From Spirosoma montaniterrae (lineage in GTDB: Bacteria > Bacteroidota > Bacteroidia > Cytophagales > Spirosomataceae), in assembly GCF_001988955.1 (NCBI RefSeq), contig NZ_CP014263.1:2294001-2358000 (forward strand): a stretch of 64,000 nucleotides of DNA, in the 5' to 3' direction. The translations under genes were made by a program, and so were the position numbers. The notes under the pieces are model-generated. The model saw only the letters and a list, made by a program, of their open reading frames with translations. It searched no databases and was not told the DNA's origin. Shown in pieces: positions 25,071-34,264 of the stretch; positions within the stretch are counted from its first letter, which is position 1, and every line of letters starts with the position of its first letter.

Positions 25071-27745
25071 CCCAGCAGTTCTTTGCCCTGTGCCAGCGCG
25101 GCATCAAGCCCCGACGCATCGGAGCCGCCCGCCGTAGCGAAGAAGGGTTGCCCACCGCCACCGCCTTTGATGTTTTTGGCGAGTTCTTTTACCACCTGCC
25201 CGGCATTGAGGTTTCTACTCTGAATCAGCGAATCGGGCAGCATCACGGCGAGTTGCGGCTTGCCGTTAATGTCGGCACCCAGCACCAGCGCGAGGTTATC
25301 GACTTTGGCTTTCAGGTCGTAGGCCAACTGCTTCAGCGCGTCGGCGTTGGGCACGTCTACGCGCTCAACCAAACGGGCATGCCCCGGTCCGCCGTTGCGG
25401 TTTACAACTTCTACTTTTTCGAGCAACTGCCCTTTTAGTTGCTGCACTTTCTCGTTCTGCAACGCTTCGACCTGCTTTTGCAGTGCGCTACGTTCTTCCA
25501 GCAAGGTCTGTACGGCTTTCACCACGTCTTTGGGAGCTTTTAGCAACTCTTTCAGTTCGCTGACAACGGCCATTTGCTCGTTCACCAACTGCTCGGCTCC
25601 TACCGACGTTTTGCCCTCTACCCGCCGAATGCCCGTTGACACCGAGCCTTCACCCGTGAATTTGAACAGCCCGATATGGCCCGTTGCCGGCACGTGCGTA
25701 CCGCCACAAAGTTCGACCGAGTACGTTGGGTCGAACGTAATGACACGAACAAAATCGCCGTATTTCTCGCCGAACAGGGCCGTGGCTCCCATGTTTTTGG
25801 CCTGTTCGATGGGTACGTTCCGTTTCTCATCTAATTTGATGTCTTCGCGGATTTTCTCATTCACAATCCGCTCGATTTCAGCTAATTGCGCGTCGTCTAC
25901 TTTCTGGAAATGCGAGAAGTCGAACCGGAGCGCGTCGGGTCCGACGTATGAGCCTTTCTGAGCTACGTGCGTTCCCAGCACCTCGCGCAGGGCAGCATGT
26001 AGCAGGTGCGTAGCCGAGTGGTTGCTGGAGGTCAGGTTTCGGCGAGTGGTGTCAATAGTGGCGTAGACCGAATCAGCATCAGTCAGCAAGTCGTCGATGC
26101 CGGATACATTCTCAACAATATGAACGCTCAGGTCGTTTTCTTTCCTCGTATCAATTACTTCAAGCACACACAGGGGCGTTCCGGCCTTGCTCAATGTCAA
26201 CGTACCCGTATCGCCAATCTGCCCACCTGATTCAGCATAAAACGGCGTTTCGGCCAGCACAAGCTGATACTGCGTTCCCTGTTTGTTCTGTATTTTTCGG
26301 TATTTCAGGATCTGGGTTTCTACCTCTGTCTGGTCATAGCCAACAAAGCCAGCTTGGCTGTCAGATTCATTGACTTCCACCCAATCACCTGCCGACGACG
26401 TGGCGTCTTTGCGCGAACGGGCTTTCTGCTCGGCCAATGCTTTCTCGAAACCGGCCTGATCGATGCTCAGTCCTTTTTCGCGGGCGATGAGCGCGGTCAG
26501 GTCGGCGGGAAAACCGAAGGTGTCGTTTAACTCGAACACCGTTGCGCCGGGAATCTCGCTTTCACCTTCCGTTGTGAGTTGACCAATAATCTGGTCTAAA
26601 CGACCCAATCCCGTACCCAACGTGCGCAGGAACGAAATTTCTTCTTCCCGAATTACGGTAGCCACAAAATCGCGCTGGGCGTTCAATTCGGAGAATACGT
26701 CGGCAAACTGCATCGCCAGCGTTGGCACGAGTTTGGTCATAAACGGCTCGGTCAGACCGAGATACGAGTAGCCGTACCGGATGGCCCGGCGCAGAATCCG
26801 CCGAATCACGTAGCCCGCTTTGGCGTTGCTCGGCACCAATCCGTCGGCAATAGCGAAACTCACGGCCCGGATGTGATCGGCAATCACGCGCATCGCCACG
26901 TCCGACTTGTCGGTTCCACGCGTGTATTTTTGGCCCGACAGTTCTTCGATTACGTGAATCGTACCGCTGAACACGTCGGTGTCGTAGTTGCTTTGCTTGC
27001 CCTGTATTGCCATACAAAGCCGCTCGAAACCCATGCCCGTGTCGACGTGCCGGGCGGGTAGTTCTTCCAACGAACCATCGGCTTTGCGATTGAACTGCAT
27101 GAACACGTTGTTCCAGATTTCAACCACCTGCGGATGGTCGGCGTTCACGAGTTCTTTGCCCGGTTTCTGCGCTACTTCGTCTGCCGAGCGCAGGTCGATA
27201 TGGATTTCGGAACACGGCCCACACGGACCCGTGTCGCCCATTTCCCAGAAATTATCTTTTTTGTTGCCCAGAATAATCCGGCTCTCATCACCAATGATGC
27301 CTTTCCACAAATCCCACGACTCCTGATCGAACGGCACCCCGTCGCGCTCATCGCCTTTGAACACCGATACGTAGATGCGGTCTTTCGGAAGTTTGTAGAC
27401 TTCCGTCAGCAACTCCCACGACCAGGTGAGGGCTTCTTTCTTGAAATAATCACCGAACGACCAGTTGCCCAGCATCTCGAACATGGTGTGGTGATAGGTG
27501 TCGAAACCCACGTCTTCGAGATCGTTATGCTTACCCGATACGCGCAGGCATTTCTGCGTGTCGGCCACGCGGGGCGCGGGTGGTGTGCCATTGCCAAGAA
27601 AAAAGTCTTTAAACTGCGCCATGCCTGAATTGTTGAACATCAGCGTCGGGTCGTTTTTGGCAACGAGCGGAGCCGATGGCACAATCAGGTGCTGTTTGGA
27701 ACGGAAGAAGTCGAGAAATTGCCGACGTATTTCGTGGGAAGTCAT
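25067..27745 (-). CDS. alaS: Alanyl-tRNA synthetase
   Basis: 892 aa, full length. Class II catalytic core from the start ([42 protein letters not shown]), the editing domain with zinc ligands HSATHLLH and CGGTH, and a C-terminal DHHA1-type domain ending [14 protein letters not shown]. It charges tRNA-Ala and hydrolyses Ser- or Gly-tRNA-Ala. Overlaps murI by a few bases. A TAATTTTG box at 27832-27825 (minus strand) fits a -7 element but lacks a clear -33 partner. Confidence 0.98.
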   Translation of the reverse strand: MTSHEIRRQFLDFFRSKQHLIVPSAPLVAKNDPTLMFNNSGMAQFKDFFLGNGTPPAPRVADTQKCLRVSGKHNDLEDVGFDTYHHTMFEMLGNWSFGDYFKKEALTWSWELLTEVYKLPKDRIYVSVFKGDERDGVPFDQESWDLWKGIIGDESRIILGNKKDNFWEMGDTGPCGPCSEIHIDLRSADEVAQKPGKELVNADHPQVVEIWNNVFMQFNRKADGSLEELPARHVDTGMGFERLCMAIQGKQSNYDTDVFSGTIHVIEELSGQKYTRGTDKSDVAMRVIADHIRAVSFAIADGLVPSNAKAGYVIRRILRRAIRYGYSYLGLTEPFMTKLVPTLAMQFADVFSELNAQRDFVATVIREEEISFLRTLGTGLGRLDQIIGQLTTEGESEIPGATVFELNDTFGFPADLTALIAREKGLSIDQAGFEKALAEQKARSRKDATSSAGDWVEVNESDSQAGFVGYDQTEVETQILKYRKIQNKQGTQYQLVLAETPFYAESGGQIGDTGTLTLSKAGTPLCVLEVIDTRKENDLSVHIVENVSGIDDLLTDADSVYATIDTTRRNLTSSNHSATHLLHAALREVLGTHVAQKGSYVGPDALRFDFSHFQKVDDAQLAEIERIVNEKIREDIKLDEKRNVPIEQAKNMGATALFGEKYGDFVRVITFDPTYSVELCGGTHVPATGHIGLFKFTGEGSVSTGIRRVEGKTSVGAEQLVNEQMAVVSELKELLKAPKDVVKAVQTLLEERSALQKQVEALQNEKVQQLKGQLLEKVEVVNRNGGPGHARLVERVDVPNADALKQLAYDLKAKVDNLALVLGADINGKPQLAVMLPDSLIQSRNLNAGQVVKELAKNIKGGGGGQPFFATAGGSDASGLDAALAQGKELLG

Positions 27746-27876
27746 TTCAGTGAGCAGTTAGCAGTGAGCAGCCAACAGGGGTAACAGGCTGACCGCTCTT
27801 TAATGGGGCAATAAAATTGAGGGGCAAAATTACGCCAAAACTTGCGTTTATTCAGGCGGTTGGGGAAGTTTGTCGG

Positions 27877-28200
27877 ATGGAAGGCGGAGGAAAACTGTAT
27901 TACGGCATTAAGGAAGTGGCCGAGTTGTTCGGCATCAACGCATCGAAACTGCGCTTCTACGAGAAGGAGTTTCCGACGCTTCAACCCAAAAAAAACCGCT
28001 CTGGCGACCGCGTGTACACGCCCGCCGACATCGAACACCTGCGCGAAATTTTAGACCTGACGCAGAACAAAGGCTACACGCTACCCGGTGCCCGCGAATA
28101 CCTGAAAACCCGCGATGCCGCCCGACGCGAAAACGCCCGCTACATCGCCAAACTCAAACAAATCAAAACGTTTCTGGAGCAAATTCGCGATGGCCTGTAA
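27877..28200 (+). CDS. MerR-family transcription regulator
   Basis: 107 aa from the ATG at 27877; an upstream TTG at 27817 would add residues not typical of the family. Winged helix-turn-helix (KLYYGIKEVAELFGINASKLRFYEKEF) then a helical dimerisation part. Unlike metal or drug sensors it has no extended effector domain or cysteines. This short form is common in Bacteroidota, and its targets are unknown. Its TAA stop is part of the 70-bp palindrome that follows. Confidence 0.88.
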   Translation: MEGGGKLYYGIKEVAELFGINASKLRFYEKEFPTLQPKKNRSGDRVYTPADIEHLREILDLTQNKGYTLPGAREYLKTRDAARRENARYIAKLKQIKTFLEQIRDGL

Positions 28201-28265
28201 TTTCGATTCTGTTCCGTAAGGGGGCGAATTAATTCGCCCCCTTACGGAACAGAATCGAAATTACA
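28196..28265. terminator. Perfect 70-bp palindrome spanning both stop codons
   Basis: Two 35-bp arms with no loop (centre between 28230 and 28231). It starts inside the last codons of the MerR gene, contains its TAA, and on the other side contains the TAA of the convergent peroxidase gene. Core GTAAGGGGGCGAATT. As RNA it would form a long hairpin at the 3' end of either transcript. Confidence 0.85.
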
Positions 28266-30066
28266 ACGCCTTCATAAACGCTACCAACGCTTTTTTCTCC
28301 GAACCCGAAAGATTCAGCTTGTCTTCGGGAAGCGTCTGATTATCAAGACCGAAACCGAAGCCGTTGCCCCCGCCCTGATTGTAGAAATCAACCACCTGTT
28401 CGAGCGTTTGATACACGCCGTTGTGCATGTACGGAGCCGTGCGGGCTATGTTGCGCACAGTTGGTGTTTTGAAAGCATACTTCAGCGGATCGAGTTTGGT
28501 GTGGGCGTAGCGGCCCAGGTCGGGGTCAAGTTGCCGATTGCTGGCGGTGGCGGGTGTGCCGATGACTTCCGATTCGCTGTCGGTGTAGGCGGGCGGCACC
28601 GTGCCGTTGAAGAGTGGCATGAAGTGGCAGATACCGCATTTGGCCTTCCCCATAAACAGGTTGAACCCATGAATCTCCTCTGCCGACAATGCCGTTTTTT
28701 CACCCTGCATATACCGGTCAAAACGCGAATCGAACGACGTTAAGGTGCGTTCGTAAGCCGCCAGTGCATTCTGAATGTGTGTGGAAGCAATGGCTCCCTG
28801 CGCCGTTGGAAACGCTTTTTTGAACAAATCTACATAGTCGGGGCTGCGTTGTAGTTCCTGAGCCGCCCGCTCCATCGATCCGCGCATCTCCGACGTGTTG
28901 TGAACTACGTCGAATACCTGCCCTTCGAGCGACGATGTCCGCAGGTCGTAAAACTGTCCGGCTTGCAGAGCCGCGTTGAGCAACGTGGGGGTATTGCGCC
29001 CAATCAGGCCCTGCCCGGTCAGGGTTTTGTTTTTAACCAATCCGTCGGTAAATGCCTTGTCGGGCTGATGGCAACTCGCACACGACCGTTGCCCATTGGC
29101 CGACAATACCGGGTCATAGAATAACCGTTTGCCCAGTGCTACTTTAGCCGGGTTTCGGCGGGCATCGAGCGTTGTCGCGTAGGCATCGGGGTCGAACACG
29201 TTGGCCGCAAAAAGTGTGGGCGCGTCGGGGCGCAGCGGTCGTTTGTCGGTAAAGGGCAGAATACCAAGCTGTTTCTGATAGTCGAGTAGCTGTGTCGATA
29301 GCGGATTAGCGTAGGTGGTGATGAAGTGCGCCCGGTCGAAACTGTCGAAATCCGGATGTTGACGCAGGTACGTCCCGGCCCCGGCCAGCAACGTTTGCAA
29401 CGACGCGAACGCGGGTTTTTCTGACACATACGGAGCCAGATAAGCCTGTACCGATGTCAGCAACGTAGCTGCTTCTGGGATGGCCGTGCGCGAGAGGGGC
29501 GTATCGAATCCACTGATACCGAGCGAGATGGAGCGAAATACGGCCAGCCGAAGCGCGTCGAATACATGGGCATCGGTCAGTTCGGTGGCTTCCCAGAGAC
29601 CGCCGTACCGTTTGAGTTCGCGTTTCAGTTTTCGGACCTCGCGCACCAGTTCGTCGCGCCCGGCGGGGTCGAACGTTGGGTATAAAAACTCTTCGATTAC
29701 CTGAAGTCCGCCCGGTTCAAACAGCTTGGTTTCTTCTACCTCGATTTCGGGCAGTGGCGGGCCGTTCACTAAGCGCGTGGTGGTCGGGAAGTAGTACTCA
29801 GCAAACGGCTCGATGCGTTTGTAAGCCGTTCGGCAGGCCAGAAACGCCCGTTGCAGCGAGTCGGTCGACGTGCTACGCTCGGCAAGGGGCAGCAACACCC
29901 GATTCGTCAGCGAATCGAGCGTTTGCAGGTCTTGCCAAAACCGGGCTTTGGTCTGCTCGACGGGTGCCAGAACGGGGCGACTCCAGCGCGAAGCCATCCC
30001 GGCCAGTGCAACAAACAGGGTAGTTGTCACCAAAATCGCCAGTAACAATTTTAGGGATTGTTGCAT
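28261..30066 (-). CDS. Di-haem cytochrome c peroxidase (MauG/CcpA family) with long N-terminal domain
   Basis: 601 aa. N-terminal signal anchor (LKLLLAILVTTTLFVALAG), a helical region of about 270 residues, then the peroxidase with two haem c sites: Cys329-Ala-Ser-Cys-His333 and Cys477-Gly-Ile-Cys-His481, and TPTVRNIARTAPYMHNG, a family signature. Periplasmic reduction of hydrogen peroxide, or MauG-like oxidation, is the family role. The N-terminal extension is absent from classical CcpA and resembles helical proteins that accompany such peroxidases, so this may be a fusion. Lies 82 nt after the PhoX-like gene with a terminator between. Confidence 0.88.
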   Translation of the reverse strand: MQQSLKLLLAILVTTTLFVALAGMASRWSRPVLAPVEQTKARFWQDLQTLDSLTNRVLLPLAERSTSTDSLQRAFLACRTAYKRIEPFAEYYFPTTTRLVNGPPLPEIEVEETKLFEPGGLQVIEEFLYPTFDPAGRDELVREVRKLKRELKRYGGLWEATELTDAHVFDALRLAVFRSISLGISGFDTPLSRTAIPEAATLLTSVQAYLAPYVSEKPAFASLQTLLAGAGTYLRQHPDFDSFDRAHFITTYANPLSTQLLDYQKQLGILPFTDKRPLRPDAPTLFAANVFDPDAYATTLDARRNPAKVALGKRLFYDPVLSANGQRSCASCHQPDKAFTDGLVKNKTLTGQGLIGRNTPTLLNAALQAGQFYDLRTSSLEGQVFDVVHNTSEMRGSMERAAQELQRSPDYVDLFKKAFPTAQGAIASTHIQNALAAYERTLTSFDSRFDRYMQGEKTALSAEEIHGFNLFMGKAKCGICHFMPLFNGTVPPAYTDSESEVIGTPATASNRQLDPDLGRYAHTKLDPLKYAFKTPTVRNIARTAPYMHNGVYQTLEQVVDFYNQGGGNGFGFGLDNQTLPEDKLNLSGSEKKALVAFMKAL

Positions 30067-30099
30067 AGTCTTCTATGGTATTGGTGTTATAGAAAAGAA

Positions 30100-30123
30100 C
30101 CCTCCGCCCGGCGGGGCAGAGGG
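30100..30123 (-). terminator. Rho-independent terminator of the PhoX-like gene
   Basis: Stem CCCTC/GAGGG with an inner GCCC/GGGC stem; read on the minus strand it is followed by a T-rich tail (GTTCTTTTCT). Confidence 0.7.
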
Positions 30124-30147
30124 CTATACGTTTATGATGAACTGGGC

Positions 30148-31608
30148 TTACTTGGCAATGCCGCGCACAATCACAACCTGACCGCCTTCACGATTGCCCG
30201 ACACTTTCGAGCCATCAGCGTCTTTAAACTTATCTTCCTGCCAGGTGTGGGGGTGCAGGTTTACCAAAAACGTGTTGGGCGTACCAACGAGGTCCGAAAT
30301 GTCGAACATGGCACCGTATTCCCACGAACTCAGGTTCTTCGAGTTCACTGAGTTATACTTGGCTTCAAACGTAGCATCACCCCGGCGGTGATTCATTTCG
30401 ATCATTGGCTTGTTCTCGTTTGTAGCGATGTTGAACTGCCAGATGCGGCCATCGTGCTTGGTATCTAAGTAGAACGAATCGCCGTCTTCCTGAATATACA
30501 CGAAGTTGTCCGTTACGCAGAGGTTATCGGGGTTCACGATGCTGTTGCCTGGATTTACGCCCCCGTCGATAACGGGCGTCAGTTTACCCGTCAGCGGGTT
30601 GGCAGCATCCATCACGAGTTTGTACACCCGGCCCCACATCGTTTTACCGGCTACCGGCGTCTTTTTGTCATTCTCGCTCACCCCCGTAGCGGTGAAATAC
30701 ACCTCGCGGGCAGCCGCAGCACTGCCTTTGCGATAGTCGATGTCTTCAACACGGGCAAACTGAATGGCCTTCTTCGTTACCGACTGAGCGGCAATCTGTA
30801 CGCCGGTCGAAGTTTTTACGTTGTCGACCTCCACAAACTCTACATCATAAGTTTGACCTACTTTCAGATTTGTCTCGATAGGGTCCTGGTTTTTCGTGCG
30901 CAGGAAGTAGAGCTTACCGTTTTGCAGATCACCTACCGTGTTCGATACATAAGCCAATAATTGGCCGTTACCGTCGTCTTCACCAATGATGATCACCGTT
31001 TTGCCGGGGAATGCGTCTTTCGGCAGTGGCACAGCGTTCTCCATCGACGCCCGGCCCAGTGCAGGCAGTACGCGGTCTTTGTTTTTCTTGTCGGCAGGGC
31101 CGGTCGGGCTAATGGCGTGTACTAATGATTCGGCACCGCTCTCGCCCGCCGTCAGAAACACCGGACCGAAACCATGCTCGGCGGGCGTAGCCAGCGTTGC
31201 CGAACATAACCGCCACTGACCACCCTCGCCATCAACGATGTATTCACCTTTGGTGGGCTGGAATGTTTTGTCGAGGTACACCCGCGACACGGCCCGGTGA
31301 ATCTCGTGGTTGTTGATCAGAATATAGCCATCACCAGCAGGGTCTTTCATAAGAGCCGCACCGTCGGGCTGTGCACCGAAGATAAAATCGGGCGAACCAG
31401 CCAGTTTGTCGTCTGAGCTAATAAGCGTGTTGACCTGGAGATTCTCGAAACCGGGCAGCGTTTTCACCAGCGACGGGTTCACCGAATAGTCTTTGAATAC
31501 AACCGGCGATGTAGGCGTAGTCGTTGGGTTCTCTTCGGTGTTACAGGCTACCGCCATGAACAGCGAGAGCAATGCAGTAGAGGACAGTAAAAGTTTGTTC
31601 GTTCGCAT
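30148..31608 (-). CDS. PhoX-like (DUF839) lipoprotein
   Basis: 486 aa from the ATG at 31608. Lipobox AVAC after a hydrophobic signal. Blocks such as DGYILINNHEIHRAVSRV and VNPGNSIVNPDNLCVT, and the beta-propeller look, resemble the PhoX/DUF839 family of calcium-dependent alkaline phosphatases, but overall similarity seems modest. Phosphatase activity is possible, not shown. A TACTTTTG box at 31649-31642 (minus strand) fits a -7 element about 34 nt before the start. Upstream of the peroxidase, possibly read separately given the terminator. Confidence 0.6.
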   Translation of the reverse strand: MRTNKLLLSSTALLSLFMAVACNTEENPTTTPTSPVVFKDYSVNPSLVKTLPGFENLQVNTLISSDDKLAGSPDFIFGAQPDGAALMKDPAGDGYILINNHEIHRAVSRVYLDKTFQPTKGEYIVDGEGGQWRLCSATLATPAEHGFGPVFLTAGESGAESLVHAISPTGPADKKNKDRVLPALGRASMENAVPLPKDAFPGKTVIIIGEDDGNGQLLAYVSNTVGDLQNGKLYFLRTKNQDPIETNLKVGQTYDVEFVEVDNVKTSTGVQIAAQSVTKKAIQFARVEDIDYRKGSAAAAREVYFTATGVSENDKKTPVAGKTMWGRVYKLVMDAANPLTGKLTPVIDGGVNPGNSIVNPDNLCVTDNFVYIQEDGDSFYLDTKHDGRIWQFNIATNENKPMIEMNHRRGDATFEAKYNSVNSKNLSSWEYGAMFDISDLVGTPNTFLVNLHPHTWQEDKFKDADGSKVSGNREGGQVVIVRGIAK

Positions 31609-31822
31609 TAGGTTGATTATTTTTATCAACTGATTTTCCCACAAAAGTACCTCGTCAATTTTACCTGACTATGACGCCATTTTTACCAAACTACTATCAT
31701 TTGTGAAGAAACGATAACACTTAATTGATGATGCCTCGCCTAACTTATTGGCTTCACACGCCGTTGCTGACGGGAAAATTAGTAAGATTGCAACCGATTC
31801 TTACGTTTTCGTTTGTCCAACC

Positions 31823-32935
31823 GTGACTGCATCTTCTCAATCTGCCGTTGCCCTGACGCTTGTTCCTGGTCTGGGTAGTATTCTTATCCGCCAATTAGTT
31901 AGCTATTGCGGCTCACCCGACGAAGTGTTTCGGTCGCCGTTGGGCAAGTTGCTGAAAGTGCCGGGCATTGGCGAGGTTACGGCCCGCGCCATCCTCAAAT
32001 CCGACACCCAGAATCAGGCCGAACAGGTTTTAAAACGGTTGGATACGCTCGGCGCATCGGCTCTGTTTTATACCGACAAAAACTATCCGGCCCGGCTCAA
32101 AACCCTTTACGATGCCCCTGCCCTGCTCTATTTTCAGGGGTCGGGCAACCTCAATGCTCCGCGCACTATTGGACTGGTAGGCACCCGGCAGGCCACCGAA
32201 TACGGTCGGCGCGTTACAAACGAGATCATCGAAGCACTTGCCCCCTACAGCGTGTCGGTCATTAGCGGGCTGGCTTATGGCATCGACATTGCCGCCCACC
32301 GCGCCAGTTTGGCCCATGTGCTGCCCACCATTGGCGTGATGGCAAGCGGGCTTGACATTATTTATCCGAACGTGCACTATAAAACGGCGCAGGAAATGCT
32401 GGTACTCGGTGGTTTGCTAACCGAGAGCATTCCCGGCACCAAACCCGACGCGCACCTGTTTCCGGCCCGAAATCGCATTATCGCGGGCCTGAGCGATGCC
32501 ATTGTGGTGGTCGAAGCAGCCGCAAAAGGCGGGGCACTCATCACCGCCGAATACGCCAACAACTACCACCGCGAGGTGTTCGCCGTGCCGGGCCAACTGA
32601 CGCAGGCATTTTCGGCAGGCTGCAACAAACTGATTCGCGAGAACAAAGCGCAGATTTACACCAGCCCGCATGACCTGATCGAAACCCTGAACTGGGATAC
32701 GCCCATTGACCAGCCAACCCGGAAAAATCAGGCACCACCCCTACCCTCCGACCTGACCGACGACGAAAGTCAGATATTGGCACTGTTGCGGCAGGCTACC
32801 GACTGGCACATTGACGACATTAGCTGGAAAAGCCAGATTCCGATGGGTCGGCTGGCGTCGCTGCTGCTTAATTTAGAATTTCGGGGGTTTGTGCGGTCAC
32901 TACCGGGAAAGAAATATGCTGCTGTATATGTGTAA
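31823..32935 (+). CDS. dprA: DNA-processing protein DprA
   Basis: 370 aa from the GTG at 31823, which gives the usual short lead into VALTLVPGLG; an upstream TTG at 31748 would add 25 residues. N-terminal helix-hairpin-helix region (LVPGLG, VPGIGEVTARAIL), the Rossmann core (IGLVGTRQATEYGR, ISGLAYGIDIAAHR, FPARNRIIAGLSDAIVVVEA), and a C-terminal winged helix. DprA loads RecA on incoming single-stranded DNA during natural transformation, so the host is probably transformable. Divergent from the PhoX-like gene. Confidence 0.93.
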   Translation: MTASSQSAVALTLVPGLGSILIRQLVSYCGSPDEVFRSPLGKLLKVPGIGEVTARAILKSDTQNQAEQVLKRLDTLGASALFYTDKNYPARLKTLYDAPALLYFQGSGNLNAPRTIGLVGTRQATEYGRRVTNEIIEALAPYSVSVISGLAYGIDIAAHRASLAHVLPTIGVMASGLDIIYPNVHYKTAQEMLVLGGLLTESIPGTKPDAHLFPARNRIIAGLSDAIVVVEAAAKGGALITAEYANNYHREVFAVPGQLTQAFSAGCNKLIRENKAQIYTSPHDLIETLNWDTPIDQPTRKNQAPPLPSDLTDDESQILALLRQATDWHIDDISWKSQIPMGRLASLLLNLEFRGFVRSLPGKKYAAVYV

Positions 32936-32982
32936 CAACATTTTTTAATCTAACATTAACGGTCACATTACGTTATCGTGGT

Positions 32983-33588
32983 ATGCAGGAAACCTATCAC
33001 GACTACGTCATCAGCAATGGTCAGTTCGTCGGCAAATTCGAGGAAATGTACCAGAAATTCGATCAGCCCTGGATGCAGGACCGTCAACCGAACCCCTATT
33101 CGCGGCAGGCAGGAATTTTTCACCTTCAGAAGTATGGCATTCGGTCGGTGCTGGAATGCGGCAGCGGGCTGGGCTATTACGCCGAAGCCATTTACCAGCA
33201 AACGGGCATCATTCCCGAAGGCATCGAAATATCGCCTACCGCCGTTGAAAAGGCCAAAACACTATTTCCGCACCTGCGTTTCAACGTCGATACGGTGCAG
33301 AATCTGGCGAACTATAAACACCTCGATGCCATTCTGTTTGCTGAGATAACCTGGTACATCTTGCCCGACCTAAACGATTTGTTCGCCCGTATGAAAGAAC
33401 ATTTCGCGGGTAAATACTTCATTCACAATCTTGTGTTTTACAAAGGCTCACAGAAATACGGCACTGATTATTTTACAAACCTTCAGGAGTTTATTACCTA
33501 CGTACCCTTTACACTATTAGGTTACTGTGAGGCCACCACTGAACAGGATTCCACGATTGAAACATCTACTATTTTTAAGATCGAGTAA
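32983..33588 (+). CDS. SAM-dependent methyltransferase
   Basis: 201 aa. Class I fold with motif I as VLECGSGLGYYAEAIYQ, acidic loop EGIEIS, and AEITWYILPDLNDLFAR later. The short N-terminal part (GKFEEMYQKFDQPWMQD) resembles small-molecule or sugar methyltransferases; the substrate is not evident. Confidence 0.8.
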   Translation: MQETYHDYVISNGQFVGKFEEMYQKFDQPWMQDRQPNPYSRQAGIFHLQKYGIRSVLECGSGLGYYAEAIYQQTGIIPEGIEISPTAVEKAKTLFPHLRFNVDTVQNLANYKHLDAILFAEITWYILPDLNDLFARMKEHFAGKYFIHNLVFYKGSQKYGTDYFTNLQEFITYVPFTLLGYCEATTEQDSTIETSTIFKIE

Positions 33589-33636
33589 TCCTCGGTTTGA
33601 GATAGGTAGGATGTAACAGAAACCACCACTACACAG

Positions 33637-34077
33637 ATGAAATTAGCATCAGTCGTTTTGTTTTGCGTTTTCTATTCATTCGCTACCACCACCCACGCAC
33701 AAAAACAGTTCACACCCGCCGACCTAAAAACCAAGATTCTACAGCGGGAAGATTCGTTGCGGAGCCTGATTTCAGTGTACCGGGGGCGAAGTATGAAACG
33801 CGGGCGCAAATCGCGGATTGTTGGCCTTAGAGCCGTCAATGGAACGTTTATTAAAGTGTATCAGGAGCGGATCAAAATTTTTAAAAGTGGGCAGATGCTC
33901 AGCCGACGGACTCATTTGTACCTGACTATGAACGGCACGGTGCCGGTGTTCGGCAATAACCCTATCTTGAAAATCAGGGCTATGAATGGTAAATTCCTGT
34001 ACGCTAACTATCAAATGCCCCGTCAAACTCTCGAACTTTTTAACGAAAATACCGTAACGACAACGTCGGGTTTCTAA
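33637..34077 (+). CDS. Secreted hypothetical protein, 146 aa
   Basis: Signal peptide (ASVVLFCVFYSFATTTHAQ), then a basic, beta-rich domain (YRGRSMKRGRKSRIVG). No family recognised. Follows the methyltransferase by 49 nt. A promoter for the next gene begins just after its stop. Confidence 0.55.
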   Translation: MKLASVVLFCVFYSFATTTHAQKQFTPADLKTKILQREDSLRSLISVYRGRSMKRGRKSRIVGLRAVNGTFIKVYQERIKIFKSGQMLSRRTHLYLTMNGTVPVFGNNPILKIRAMNGKFLYANYQMPRQTLELFNENTVTTTSGF

Positions 34078-34079
34078 CA

Positions 34080-34111
34080 TTTGCGAATCGACAATTGCCC
34101 CCTTACATTTG
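34080..34111 (+). promoter_or_regulatory. Bacteroidota-type promoter for the DUF5916 gene
   Basis: TTTG (34080-34083), 20 nt, TACATTTG (34104-34111), both exact to consensus. It implies a leader of about 145 nt before the ATG at 34265. Confidence 0.6.
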
Positions 34112-34264
34112 CCCCGTCAACGCCTTACGCCAATGATACGCTTCTACTGATTAGCCGCCCGGTTGTTTTATACACCGTTTATCCGTGCAACCCGGCATGG
34201 GCCGTTTTGCCGTTGCCAACGGATTCTGATCAACTATTCATTGGTTCCAGTTCAACTTGTCTTT

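Noticed and set aside
31748..31822. N-terminal extension of DprA from a TTG
   Set aside because: The added residues are not typical of DprA; the GTG at 31823 gives the usual N-terminus.
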